In this document: one piece after another, positions 12,033 to 22,589 of the stretch
How positions within the stretch are numbered: the stretch's first letter is position 1
Layout: every line of letters begins with the position of its first letter
Assembly: GCA_945910005.1 (NCBI GenBank)
Contig: OX246740.1
Location: 5,081,458-5,145,457, forward strand
Direction: 5' to 3'
DNA from: Isoperla grammatica
Taxonomy: Eukaryota; Arthropoda; Insecta; Plecoptera; Perlodidae
DNA: 64,000 nt
Notes under the pieces: generated by a model
Told to the model about the DNA's origin: nothing
Databases searched by the model: none
Seen by the model: only the letters and a program-made list of their open reading frames with translations
Program-made: the position numbers and the translations under genes

Positions 12033-12714
12033 GTCGCCTTATTGTCTGGAGATGCGGACTGAACTTCGCGCGTGGGTTTCTTATAATGTAAAATAGATTA
12101 ACATTGATCAATCAAAAGATCGTCTCGATTAACTAAATTATTATGCACTAACAAACACAACCACAACTCGAAAAAAAAAAAGACAAACTATGAAACGAAA
12201 TGCAGACGAACACCTGCGAGCTGCAACCAAACTCGACAAGTCGTCTTCTTTCAGCAACAAACAATAACCCCGCCCGTCCGGCGCCAAGCTTCTTTCTTTC
12301 CAACTCCAAGCAGTTGAGTTTCTAGCCAAACGAAGCGCTAGTAGTATTCACTGTTGAAACCAAATATCGGCGTTTTTCATAAGAATATTTCTTCATGAGT
12401 TTTGATATAAATGGTCAGTTTATTCACAACTGTGTTAAGCATTACATAATCTGTGTTAGAGCATTGGTAAAAAATGCATACTCGGTTGCATTGTGTTATT
12501 CAGCCATTCCTATTTAACAAGTTCGGTATTTTTTTACACAGCTCACATAATAAGAATTAACAATAGTTTGATGCTTAAACACAGATCATACAAAATAGTA
12601 GTCTGTTGAATTTTTTCAACGCGCTAGCATGAAAACCGAAGTAACAAAATTATGATGACTGAGTCGCTGCGCATAGCAAAGAAAAGCATGTCTGGTGAGA
12701 GAGACTCCTACCAT

Positions 12715-13131
12715 TCAACACGTGTTTTTTTTTTGTACTAGTCGTTTACTTCTCCCCCTCAAAATAGAGCTGTACCTAAAATCGCAGTTGTCTGTGGTGA
12801 ATGCATAGAGCGGACTCACATAGTGCTACTGACAAAGCAAAACGACATACCTTTTACTGTTGGCTGAGGTAATTGGTCCACCATATTCATTTCCTTTCAA
12901 TATATTTGCGTTGGCGCCGTGTTTTGTGCCCCAACTGAACCAAAGAAAATCAGAAATTAGTCACAATAAGCAACTCAAAGTGTCCCTTTATTTGTAAATC
13001 TTGTTTACGTTTAGGCATAGCTTTCCTTGTACTCACCGCTTTTCATTAAGCTTTCTAATGTTGATTTTGCGATGTTTTGTTTTTCTTCTCTGTAGGAGGG
13101 TCAACCTAGTTTTACTCGTTTTCCTACCCAT
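12715..13131 (-). CDS. Basic-exon family member, 3 exons, ~79 aa
   Basis: This is the most complete model of the undescribed minus-strand family. Exon 1 is 13131-13037 (95 nt, ATG, 31 codons plus 2 nt, donor GTGAGT). Exon 2 is 12934-12851 (84 nt, acceptor TTCTTTGGTTCAG, donor GTATGT). Exon 3 is 12775-12715 (acceptor GATTTTAG, stop TGA). Introns are 102 and 75 nt, and every junction is phase 2. The protein is very basic: it opens M-G-R-K-T-S-K-T-R, exon 1 ends R-K-L-N-E-K-R, and exon 3 encodes R-G-R-S-K-R. There is no signal peptide or membrane segment. A nuclear or nucleic-acid-binding role is only an inference from composition. Exon 1 aligns without gaps to the 15.1-kb locus. Exon 3 is the least certain part. 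Confidence 0.55.
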
Positions 13132-13258
13132 CACTTTAACCGCAAACGCGTTAACAAGTTTCAAGTAGGCTAGTGTTAGTATCTGGTGCTTTTCGGCCAG
13201 TGGCGTAACTCCCTATAGTGCAAGGTATGCGCTGCTTACGGGCGTAAAAGGTTTGATA

Positions 13259-13318
13259 TAATTATCGCTTGATGGTGGCCCCTAGGTCCCCGCGACCTAG
13301 GGGCCACCATCGAGCGAT
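13259..13318. repeat. Near-perfect hairpin palindrome
   Basis: Arms of about 27 nt starting ATTATCGCT and running into GGTGGCCCCTAGGTC face each other across a few GC bases, with one mismatch. It would form a strong cruciform or hairpin. It could be a compact fold-back MITE; no clear target duplication is seen. Confidence 0.75.
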
Positions 13319-13873
13319 AATAATATCCAACTTTTTAATTTAAAATATCTACTACCTTTTAGAATTTTGAGGACAGTTTACTGTGCGATAGTAGAATCGC
13401 TTTTGCTGTATGTTTTTTTTTGTGGGGACGTGCATCAAAATGCCATTTAAAAATCACTAATGGCATTGCAGAATCGAATCATTAAATCTATAACACCCAA
13501 TCTAAACCTTTTCATTCTAAAGCGTTATCAACTTTCTGGTGTGCTCCCAGTCTCGTCTTTACTTACTTTCTTTTAGATTGTTGCTTGCTTATTATTTCAA
13601 TGATAAATATAAAGTTATAAATGATGTCAGTAGGGTAAATCTCCGTCATAGAAATAGATATTTAGTACCCTCCTATATATGCAAGTATGGAATGAGAACT
13701 TTAAGATTTATAATTCTTAATGAATTAACAAGTTGCCATCAAATTTAAGTGAGTTTAGTTAAAATTAAATTCTAAGAGTTTTTTTTTTTTTAATTAACGT
13801 AGAGTAACTAATAGGGTAATATGTAACGTAGAGTAATATGCATTGCGTGTTTTTGCTAATTTATTTTGTGTTT

Positions 13874-14190
13874 TTATTTAAATTGTATATATATATGGTC
13901 AAGAATCGGTAATACAATGCTCATGTATAAACTACGGATAACAAAACTGGAGGAATGATGATCGCAGGTGCGTTTAATAGAGCCCAAGGTTTTGAAGGCA
14001 CGCTTCAATACATAATCAATGTGAGCGTTAAAATTAAGATCTTTAGCGATAACAACGCCAAGGTCGCACACACTGTCAACACGGCTAAGTAAAACACCAT
14101 CCGTTGTGTAGTTGAACATTATAACTTTCTGTTTATTAGTGAATGATATCACCTGACATTTAAGAAAAACGAAACTTTTATTATTCGCGT
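13874..14190 (-). pseudogene. Non-LTR retrotransposon reverse transcriptase, C-terminal fragment
   Basis: The frame contains the post-palm region typical of Jockey-like ORF2 proteins: K-C-Q-V-I-S-F-T, then R-V-D-S-V-C-D-L-G-V-V, H-I-D-Y-V-L-K-R-A, L-G-S-I-K-R and L-Y-M-S-I-V-L-P-I-L-D-H. The catalytic palm (YADD box) and endonuclease are absent, so it is a truncated relic. The 3' tail is not obvious. Confidence 0.75.
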
Positions 14191-14227
14191 TTCCTTCTTT
14201 TAGTATATAATACTTGAATCCTTGCAC

Positions 14228-15043
14228 TTAAATAGCAGATTAAGCCATATTTTGTACTTAAATATCAGACTACGCATTTTGTTGCAGCAATAGTTTCACG
14301 AAGAAGAATCAGAAATGGAACACATAATATTTTGATGCCCACCATCTTAAAAACAAGCGTTTTCGTTCCAAAATTACAAGTCAGCGCAGTAAGTATGACG
14401 TCATTTTCCGCTTATCTAATGCCTCTTCTAAACTAAGTGATTATCGCATGTAGTAATTACAATCTCCAGTTAACTCTCAGTGTAGAAGTGATCCACCAAC
14501 GATGATCTAATTACAGGGTAGGACCCCAAGTTAAGTGATGCACTGCCTTTCAAACATGTACTACTCGTTGCGTCCTCAAGACGATTTCCCACCAAATTCG
14601 TAGTTGAGGTTATGTTTAAACTTTCAGGTTCAATAACAGTAACGTTCGTACACTAGTGACCTTTACCTGTAGAGTTAACATTACTTAAACACCTGATAAG
14701 AAAGTTCTGCGAAGTACAATATGAAGCCATTGGGTTTGAAATATCCCAATGATGAAGCTGCTACGAGAATTTGTTTACTTTCGTTGTTACAAAAGTTACT
14801 ATTAGAGTAGAGGTCGCATAATCGATATTATCGGTGCAGTGTAGAAGTGCACGACGATCATCAGCCTCCAGGTAACTGCATATGATTATCACTGTCTGAG
14901 TGTAGAAGGAGCATAAGCGAACTCAGCAGCTAAATTCTGGCACGCGACTTATATTCTAGTGGAACATTCGCTACGCTCATCCAAAAATCATCAGTCAACG
15001 GTTTTAAAAGCCAACAAACAAATAAACATATGCATGTACTTAC
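14228..15043. other. Intergenic DNA with repeated TGTAGAAG modules
   Basis: Imperfect copies of a module containing TGTAGAAGTG plus CGATCATC-like sequence occur at about 14481, 14840 and 14901. On the minus strand, the acceptor at 14876-14877 (CATATGCAG) opens a 38-codon frame in the phase needed by the 15.1-kb first exon, so a second exon of that locus may start at 14875. This is not proven. Confidence 0.35.
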
Positions 15044-15138
15044 CGTTTCTCATTTAATTTTCGAATATTGTCCTTACGATATTTCACTTTTCTTTTCTGG
15101 GATAATTTCAGCCTTCGTCTGTTTTTTTCCCCATCCAT
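15044..15138 (-). CDS. Basic-exon family member, first exon (95 nt)
   Basis: ATG at 15138, 31 codons plus 2 nt, then donor GTAAGTAC. Length and phase are the same as the 13.1-kb exon, to which the peptide aligns without a gap: both contain Q-(R/K)-R-K, K-(H/Y)-R-K-x-N-I-R-K-L-N-E-K and end in Arg split by the intron. Thirteen of 31 residues are Lys or Arg. The function is unknown. A possible exon 2 begins at 14875 in the correct phase. Confidence 0.6.
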
Positions 15139-15466
15139 CACACACACCCCGTGCTCACACCGTTTTAAACAACACTTTTGGTTAAAACATCGAACATCGA
15201 GTAAAATAGCTAATTAATGAGTTCTTTATTCTTCATTATGGCGAAACGGAATAATAAATCCTAACTGCAATAGCACATTGTCAAAGGCAGATACAAAATA
15301 CGTAGCAACCACACATTTCAAATCTCGCTTTCGCGGCGCGCGAGTCTACGAGCCACTGAATGGAGGGTTCCCCTCGTCCCGCGTGAAGACCGAGTAGTCT
15401 CAACCTGTTTGGACTAGTAGGCGTAAATTGCAATAACATCTACGTTCCCGCTAAAGAAAGAATATT

Positions 15467-15518
15467 ATGGCGTTGGCATGGTTGTGCATAGCATGTGTTG
15501 TGATACATCAAATTAAAG
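15467..15518 (+). CDS. Possible signal-peptide exon of a secreted protein
   Basis: ATG at 15467 opens M-A-L-A-W-L-C-I-A-C-V-V-I-H-Q-I-K, a short hydrophobic segment that looks like a signal peptide core. It ends in phase 1 at AAAG|GTGAAAG. Coding on the plus strand, it sits between two minus-strand family loci. The next exon is not certain: the terminal exon at 16303 needs phase 2 entry, so at least one middle exon would be required. Confidence 0.35.
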
Positions 15519-16302
15519 GTGAAAGTGAGCTCTAAATGATGGTGGTATTGTATTTGTGTGTTCGTGTGTATTTAAAATGTAAAATGTGTTCAAAAGTACA
15601 AAACTTGAAATGCGTGTTAGCTAGCGCCGCATTTAATATTTTCTTCGTACATTAAAGTGTTAACTATGTGGATCGTGTTTGGATCGTGTTAAACAGTCGT
15701 ACATCGAACCTCTACATTGTGCAGTTATCGAAATGGAAATATATTGAACAGGTGAGACACAATCTTTACCGTTTTAGTATTGAGCATAGAACATGCCTTT
15801 GTAAGTTCAATATTTAATATTTACTTTGCGAATAATACAAGAGTAATTGTGCATCATGTTAATGGTTTGAGCCACAATTATAAAATGTTTGCAAAAAACC
15901 AAATCAAATTATCTCAAACCATTCAGGAGTTATCGATGCCATTAATTACGAAGTGTAAGATTAGGGTTATTAGTCATGACGTCATTGACTGAGCAGGCCC
16001 CTTAACGCATAAATGAAATTAATATGTGACTCATTCGTGAGGTAAACAACGCTGTTTATAAATGAATTTCTACACATATTGAAAAACAAAATTAATTAAT
16101 CGTAAATTTCCTGAAGCATTGAAGCATGAATTGCCCACGAAACATTATTATATTAATTACATAATTGTTGACGGTGGAATGAAAACTGTTGAGGCAGAAT
16201 ATATGAAACAGAAGTAAAAATACTGGAAGTAGGAAATATGCAGATCTATCAAGAAATCCACTTTCGTATAATCATTAATGAACAGTGTTTTGTATTTTAC
16301 AG
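15519..16302 (+). other. Possible intron, no firm exon
   Basis: Between the signal-peptide-like exon and the exon at 16303. Small acceptor/donor pairs exist (15724-15750, between TTGTGCAG and GTGAGA; 15777-15800, before GTAAGT). Neither can be chosen on sequence alone. Confidence 0.25.
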
Positions 16303-16468
16303 TTATGTTTTCCTCCATTGCGATGAGAAGGTGGTCTATATAGTGGTGGCAGGCGCACTAACTTACATCAAAGATTTGCTTACATCGCCAGAAGAAGTTC
16401 AAAGATTATGCCGCGTTTTAGTGTTTTCGAAGTGTAGCAGTCGCGAGCTGTACATCATCAACGAATAG
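16303..16468 (+). CDS. Terminal exon of an unidentified gene
   Basis: A strong acceptor (TTTTGTATTTTACAG, AG at 16301-16302) precedes a frame of one base plus 54 codons ending TAG at 16466-16468. The peptide reads like a folded domain end: L-H-C-D-E-K-V-V-Y-I-V-V-A-G-A, then L-T-S-P-E-E-V-Q-R-L-C and a C-terminal S-R-E-L-Y-I-I-N-E. The other two frames close quickly after the acceptor. I do not recognise the family. It may belong with the exon at 15467. Confidence 0.4.
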
Positions 16469-16867
16469 ATTGGAGTAATTAAAATCATGAAGTGTGTCTG
16501 GCCGTGCAGTCGCCCCCCCCCCCCCCACATCGTACGTCTAGCCGCTAACTGCGTTTACAACTCGCTGTCGTGCTGTCGGGATGTTTGAGCGATTTGAATC
16601 CGATTTGACGGTTTGTTTAATTGGCAGCTTCTCAACTTGAGCACAGTCAAGCCAGAAGAAAATAGATACGAGTTCATTAGGCTAGTTCGAGAATGGTAGA
16701 AATATTGAACAGAGCATGTCATGATTATTGAGAAAGTAAGTAGGCCTACTAGTGTGTATTAGTGACCTGCAATATTAATTATTATGATGTGATCTAATTT
16801 GATCAACCATTTACAATCATACTTAATAAAAAATAAAAAAATGTAAATAACCAAAACGAAAACTTAC

Positions 16868-16961
16868 TTTCTCCGTAAGGACAAATTACTTTTTTCCCCT
16901 TTCTTACACTTTTTTGCTTTTGATAGTCGTTTCTGCGTTTTACTTTCCGTCGAGTATCCAT
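16868..16961 (-). CDS. Basic-exon family member, first exon with a 1-nt slip
   Basis: ATG at 16961 opens M-D-T-R-R-K-V-K-R-R-N-D-Y and runs to donor GTAAGT after 94 nt (phase 1), while relatives have 95 nt and phase 2. Adding one A in the GGGGAAAAAAG run would restore K-G-K-K-S-N-L and the usual phase. This is either a frameshifted copy or a homopolymer error in the assembly. Confidence 0.5.
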
Positions 16962-17219
16962 GACGAATTGTCACTCCACAAAAATGTCTTGTATGATTGT
17001 CTTCGAGCAGCCGGATGTCTTCTGGTATAATCAGTCAACACTACCCCAACCCCCACCCCTTACCCCTGATACCCCTTCCCCTTCAACCACAACAAGAGCG
17101 TCAATAAGTTCTCCGGTCCTTCTTATTCATAGATTAGCTCAGTGAATAGAATACCAGACATTGTGTCTGTAAGGTTGAAAGAATTAGAATAACAAACAGT
17201 GCAGGACTGGTGCAAGTTG

Positions 17220-17392
17220 GCCTATGCACTTTTCAGAAAAATCGTACCAAGTAACATTGGCCATCTTCAGGACTGAAAATGGCCAATGTTACTTGGCCGA
17301 AACGTTGACTCAAGGAAGAGCGCGGCAGTCAACCCGAAAAATCGCAACTATCACATCCATTGGTCCGCGAAAACCTACGAGTAAATAGATAT
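17220..17392. mobile_element. Penelope-like element tail with degenerate ribozyme-like core
   Basis: The block CTGAAAATGGCC...GGCCGAAACGTTGACTC, preceded by its own inverted copy (CTGAAGATGGCC on the minus strand), resembles the 3' region of Penelope-like retroelements, which carry hammerhead-type motifs (CTGANGA, stem, GAAA). The plus copy has A where the general-acid G is required. The downstream GCGCGGCAGTCAACCCGAAAA and GGTCCGCGAAAACCTACGAG recur inverted at 41.38-41.45 kb. No reverse transcriptase is visible. Confidence 0.45.
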
Positions 17393-17752
17393 ATATCTAT
17401 ATATCGGTGAGTGTACACGTAATCGTAGACCTCATAGTAATTTGAAATATTCCACTAATGTCATTCATAACTGTTACTAACGTATTGAATGGAGGTGCTA
17501 CATTTGGAATGACACGATCATTGTGTTGAACACAAAATGTTCCTGAGGAAGATAGTACCGATTCATTCACAAGATTCCCTTTACCTTCGTCCAATGGCCA
17601 GAAACAGAACACGGGGTTGGGATCACGACAGGGCCACCGGGCTCACCGGGCAAAATCTCGATGACCATGACCTAACTAAATGACTGCCACCGAAATGGCT
17701 TACTGATCAAGCACGTTTATGAATTGTATAGACTATTGACGTAATGTCGGCT

Positions 17753-18128
17753 CTAGAATAGACGGAGTAAATATGGAAGTGTCGTGTCGGCTGTACCACT
17801 GTCTTCGTCTTCAATATATTCAGTCCCACAACACCAGGCTAGTCTAGGATGTTGGTTCCCTTACAAGTAGCCGAACGATGGTAAATTCAAAATATATAAT
17901 TTGAAATTTCCAATGTGCTATACGTGTGTTACATCCTATTTGAATAACACATTTATTTGTTATAATGCGTTACAATTAATACACTTACCTTGCATTCTTT
18001 CGACTTTCTCTCCATTTTACAAGAGGGTTTTCACTACCCTTGGGGTATACACGCTTTTTTCTGCGTGCGTTCAATGCTAAACGAGCTTTCCGTCTTTGTG
18101 TTCTTATTCTGCCGTTTATAGGCGCCAT
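17753..18128 (-). CDS. Basic-exon family member, 1-2 exons
   Basis: Exon 1 is 18128-17989 (ATG, 46 codons plus 2 nt, donor GTAAGT, phase 2). The peptide has Q-R-R-K-A-R-L-A-L-N-A-R-R-K-K-R-V and V-K-W-R-E-S-R-K-N-A-R, a longer version of the family core ending in K-W. A possible second and last exon, 17843-17753, follows an acceptor ATCCTAG in the right phase and encodes G-T-E-Y-I-E-D-E-D-S-G-T-A before TAG. It is acidic, unlike exon 1. Its 5' flank CATGACATTTCTC is shared with the 25.8-kb locus. Exon 1 is well supported, exon 2 weakly. Confidence 0.55.
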
Positions 18129-18974
18129 GACATTTCTCGACACTTATCACACGGTTATACTACACTTTCTAAATCAGCACTCGAAGTGGAAATAAAAAGG
18201 TGACGGGATGGTGAATTACCGCCGGAAGTTCATTGTGTCAGGGGGGGCAAATGAAAAGCTGTCGAATCGCGGGGGGTTTGGGGGGCAAGGCTCCCCAACA
18301 GACAGCCCTGCATGGATTTTTTTAGTGGGGGGGGGGGGGGGGGTTGAAGGCGGTTTTTCCGTTTTGCTTGCTTTGAAAGTTGGAACAAACAGCAATCAAC
18401 ATAATCGAATTAATTTCGAATGATACAGTCGGTCGTTTTAAAAAGCTATCTAGTGGTTTGTTTCCGCTCAGACATGGTTATAATTATGTGTATACACACT
18501 ACATTTAAAACATGCACGCAACTACAGGTCTTTCTCCGAGCCCCCTCGAAAAAGAATGTGTGGACAAAACAAAAGGGTAGTAAGATTGTTTTACAGATGA
18601 CCATGGCCATCCGTTGGTGGAATGAAGGGTGAGTGATGCCATTAGCGACATGAGACTTCGACAATTATTCGTTCCGCAATCATCTCCCCCACGTATATCC
18701 TGTTTAGGGATGAGTTGCACTGATTTTGGGGTGTATTCCCAATTTTAACCATTCCGGCATTATTTCCGGCCTATATTTCAAACCCAATGATTCCGGTTGT
18801 TATTATCGTAAATAATAAGTGCAAGAATGGTAATAGGCCTTGTTGAGAAGTGGCGGGACAGTTTCCGGGATAGGGCAACTTGCTATACTGGACACCATCA
18901 GTCCAGGGACCCCTTCTCTTTTCAGCGGGGGTTTTACGGTATTTTTAATAGGTGACGAGAGAAATAAGGACAAG
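18129..18974. other. Intergenic DNA with poly-G tract
   Basis: Holds GGGGG-rich sequence at 18240-18345, including an uninterrupted run of about 17 G, probably a decayed hAT-related repeat. Otherwise no gene or element boundary is supported. Confidence 0.4.
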
Positions 18975-18990
18975 TAAGGAAGTAAGTAAA

Positions 18991-19086
<96 letters not shown>
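18975..19086. repeat. (TAAG)n microsatellite
   Basis: About 27 copies of the tetranucleotide. Read on the minus strand it is (CTTA)n, the same repeat that forms the 3' tail of the non-LTR element ending at 39.9 kb, so it may be a leftover retrotransposon tail. Confidence 0.95.
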
Positions 19087-19095
19087 GGGAGAAAC

Positions 19096-19202
19096 AGAGA
19101 GAGAGAGAGAGAGAGAGAGATTGATTGATTCATTGATTAAAGTCTTTTATTAAAAGGCGGGATTAAGGCTAGCGAGAGAGATAGATAGATAGATAGATAG
19201 AT
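19096..19202 (-). repeat. Stacked retrotransposon 3' termini with microsatellite tails
   Basis: On the minus strand, GGCCTTAATCCCGCCTT followed by AATAAAG and (ATCT)n ends the element at 19203-20888. Immediately beyond, CTAGCCTTAATCCCGCCTTT with AATAAAAG, then (AATC)n and (TC)n, is a second, extremely short terminus of the same family (about 19135-19172). A third terminus is at 20962-20999. Confidence 0.8.
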
Positions 19203-20888
19203 GGTCTTTATTGAAGGCGGGATTAAGGCCAGTTGGGCCTTCTCTTACATCCAACCTACTTATACACTAACAAAAATCCACGTCTCATTCATCCATCCCA
19301 TTCACTCTATTTATTTTCCATTGACATTATTAAGGGAAGCATGGTCACATTACAACTACCAACGAGTACATTCTGCCATAATTGGTATTTAAAATAAGTG
19401 TTAATTTTTATTAAAATAGTGATTGTGAGTTTTGAATCGAAATAACCCTAAATTGTCATGATAAACATCCCTTATCTCTGCAGGTAGAGCATTCCAGGTG
19501 CGTATAGCATGTATTATGAAGGAATTATCTAAAATATTAGTTCTGTGGATAGGAAAAGCTAGTATAGTGCCGGATCTTGATCTGGTGTTGAAAGAGTGAT
19601 TTGAATGAAGATAATGGAAGTTTGACGCGAGATAACTAGGTGAAGAAGTAGAGAGAATACGGTGGGTAAGACAAACAGAATGAAGGTTACGACGGTCTTT
19701 TAAGCGGATCCAGGATAACTGTTTGAAGCCAGGAGTAATGTGGTCATATTTTCTTATTCCTAAGATAAACCTAACGCACGAGTTTTGGGCACGTTGAAGA
19801 CGGATGGCTAGGTCTTCTGTTAGGTCGTTGTAAACGACGTCACAGTAGGTCGTTCAAAGTTATTTTATGGACATTTGAAATGTTTATTTTATTCAACAAT
19901 TTATGATATCCAATTATTATAGATTGGGATTTAAGTGGGTTTATTAGCAACCCATGTTTGGTTGCCCAGGTAGTCAGATTTTCCAAGTCATTATTAATCA
20001 AATCTATAGCGGCGTCGAGTTTCAGTGGGGAGGCATGCAAGTATATTTGCAGATCGTCAGCATAGAGGTGGTGATGACAATACTTTAATGCTTTTGAAAT
20101 ACTATTTATGTAGAGAGAAAACAATAGAGGTCCGAGGACACTTCCTTGAGGAACACCAGCTCTTAATGTCTGCCATTGAGATTGACAATCAAGTGATATT
20201 ATACTTTGCTTACGATCACGAAAGTATGACTCGAACCATTGTATCACCGGCGCAGAAAAGTTTATGGTTTTCAGTTTTGCAATTAGTATATCTATATCGA
20301 CCGAGTCAAAGGCCTTGCTAAAGTCGAGTAATGTTAGGATAGTCAATTGTCTATGGTCCATTTTAGATCTAATGTCGTCAGTAACTTTTATAAGAGCTGT
20401 ACATGTGCTGTGGTTGACCCGAAACCCTGATTGATGTTGGTCTAAAATGTCGTTTTGTGTCAGGTATTCAGACACTTGAGTATGAACGATGTATTCGAGA
20501 ACTTTTGATAGTGCTGGTAATATGCTAATTGGTCTGTAGTCTCCTGCCGTTTCAGGCTTTACTTTTTTCGCAAGAGGACGAACTAATGCGTGTGTCCACA
20601 TATGAGGATAGGAAGAACTAGTAAGGGAGAAGTTAAGTAAATAAGTAATATGTTCAATTAAAAATGGGGAATGTTTGATCATGTGTTTAATAAGTTCTAT
20701 AGGGATATTATCTACTCCTTGGGCATTGGACTGGATACGATTTATAGCACGTAGAGCAGTTTGAGGCGTCACGTGTGAGAAATAGAACTTCTCATAAGGT
20801 TGTATATATTTCTATTGTTTGATAATTCGTTTAAAAATTCTTTTTTAATTGTGGGGTCGATTTCTTGCACTGGCTGGATAAAATGCGA
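19203..20888 (-). pseudogene. Non-LTR retrotransposon, 5'-truncated and internally deleted
   Basis: Minus-strand ORF2 relic of a Jockey/CR1-like element. The palm region is 20772-19842: G-V-D-N-I-P-I-E, D-Y-R-P-I-S-I-L-P, D-F-S-K-A-F-D-S-V-D, G-V-P-Q-G-S-V-L-G-P-L-L-F and the catalytic Y-A-D-D-L-Q. Just upstream, in another frame (about 20885-20780), is the preceding linker, split off by a 2-nt insertion at the CACACGTGACG site. At 19841 the frame breaks. Reading resumes from about 19842 as C-D-V-V-Y-N-D-L and runs to TAA at 19401-19403, with the usual W-N-A-L-P-A-E-I-R-D near the end. About 90 residues that normally join the two parts are missing. The 3' UTR ends with AATAAAG and an (ATCT)n tail. 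The endonuclease domain is absent. It is not functional. Confidence 0.85.
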
Positions 20889-20913
20889 GTTAAGAGAGAG
20901 AGAGAGGGAGAGA

Positions 20914-20965
<52 letters not shown>

Positions 20966-21024
20966 AAGGTATTTTATTAAAAGGCGGGATTAAGGCTAGC
21001 GAGAGAGAGAGAGAGAGAGAGAGA
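20889..21024 (-). repeat. (GA)n, (ATTG)n and a third retrotransposon 3' terminus
   Basis: From left to right: (GA)n, then about 13 copies of a GATT tetranucleotide to about 20966, then the short terminus GGCGGGATTAAGGCTAGC (inverse of the family 3' end) at about 20967-21000, then (GA)n again to 21024. Confidence 0.85.
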
Positions 21025-22056
21025 TTGTCGAATCTTGTCGGCCAAGTTCCCCTCAAACACGTGCGATGTAGCGACTCCGCGCTCGCAATGCCAGTTGGAG
21101 AAACTGGTCAACGCTGTAGAACTGTAGTTATAATGCGAAAATTAAGGATTTTCTATCTGTTTCGCAAGAGAGACCAACGGACGGTTCCAGTAACACGAAA
21201 TTTGGATATCTGATTTAGACAAATATTTATAGGCCCTATAATCACAAACTTGAAAAAAAAAATTAATCAAAAATCGGTATTATTAGGTACATTTATAATT
21301 TATTAGTAACATTACGCAAAAAAATATTGTCTCAAAAACTGCAACATTGGCAACGATTCTTCTGAAGGTCTGCAAGCCCACATCCTCTTTTAAACACGCA
21401 CGAAATGTGATCTTAATTTTGCAAAATTCAAAAGTCCCTGCGGGGCTATCCTGTGGGGCTCTAGGCCCCAGACCCCCTACGCGCCTATCGTCCCTTAGTA
21501 GCCTAGGTCACCCTATAGCTCTACCCAAAACCCAATGTGGCTGGCGCTTCGCTCTCGCCACATTCCATTTTACTTCCTAATCGACCCCCCCCCCCCCACA
21601 AAATTTCGCGACTGAGGTTGACAGTCCAAATTTATCTAATTCCAGAGATTGTTGCTACATTTCATATTTACCAGTACATTATAATGTTATTGAATGAACG
21701 TGTTTTCATAAAGTACGACTGTGTGTTCAATTAATTTTATTCACAACCCACGTCGCAAAATCGGATAAAAAGGGTTCCCGGAAAACTGGAAAATATCCTG
21801 GCAACGCCCATGCTTGATCCCCCTTGAAAAGAGAATGTGTACACACGTAACGTGTCATCCCGACTAATAGATTAATTTTTCTCAGCCGTATGCTAGGATC
21901 GAGTCCTATTTGTTTCCTGGGCTTTCGCCTTTGGAAATTGCAGGCTGCCACGAACCAATATTGCTTCTCGAATACATCAATATATCACTTATTCGATGCT
22001 AGCCATCATCAATCCGAACTAAATACGTCCGATATTCATTAGGCCGAGTCAACCAA
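21025..22056. other. Intergenic DNA with hAT-like GC-rich remnants
   Basis: A GC-rich patch at 21440-21600 (GGGGCTCTAGGCCCCAGACC and a run of about 15 C) resembles debris of the same poly-G/poly-C transposon family seen at 25.1 and 59.3 kb. No gene is supported. Confidence 0.4.
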
Positions 22057-22058
22057 TA

Positions 22059-22503
22059 GCGGCCTTTACGTAACTCTTGCGCGCACGCTTGCATGTCGCG
22101 TTCTTGCGCGAAGGAAAGACCGCGCGCAAAACCGTGGGTTGGAGCGCCGCGCAAGAGTGTGGTGTCTAAAACTGCATCACACTCTTGCGCGCACGCTCCG
22201 CAGGGAAACGAAAGCGCGCGTTCAAGAGTGTGCGTGTAAATGCCAATCCCTTCGTCTTAACACTTTTTTGTGTGGCGCGTGGAGTGTTCGGAGTGTTCAG
22301 ATGATTCACGACGTTCTTTCCCTTGCAAGGCATTTGCTTTTGCACGGACAGTTTTACCTGCACTCTTGCACGCGCGCAACCCTCAGATGATTCGCGACGT
22401 TCTTTCCCTTGCAAGGCATTTGCTTTTACACGGACAGTTTTACCCGCAGGAAAGAACGTGCGACAACGAATCCCGCGCGCAAGAGTGTACGCGTAAAGGC
22501 CGC
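22059..22503. mobile_element. MITE with TA target and internal direct repeats
   Basis: Ends GCGGCCTTTACG are inverted, flanked by TA (22057-22058, 22504-22505), suggesting a Tc1/mariner-type insertion. CTCTTGCGCGC motifs recur in both orientations. An internal unit beginning ATGATTC(A/G)CGACGTTC is directly repeated with a period of about 85 bp (about 22300 and 22385). Confidence 0.65.
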
Positions 22504-22589
22504 TAATGACTGAGAGTAGCATTCCATGAAAGAGGGTGGAAGTTGGCCTGAGAGCCGACCTGCAGCGAAATTGTGCTTTGCAGTTTGCG

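Noticed and set aside
18945..19133. Membrane-like Leu/Thr/Tyr repeat protein
   Set aside because: Pure translation of (TAAG)n and (GA)n microsatellites.
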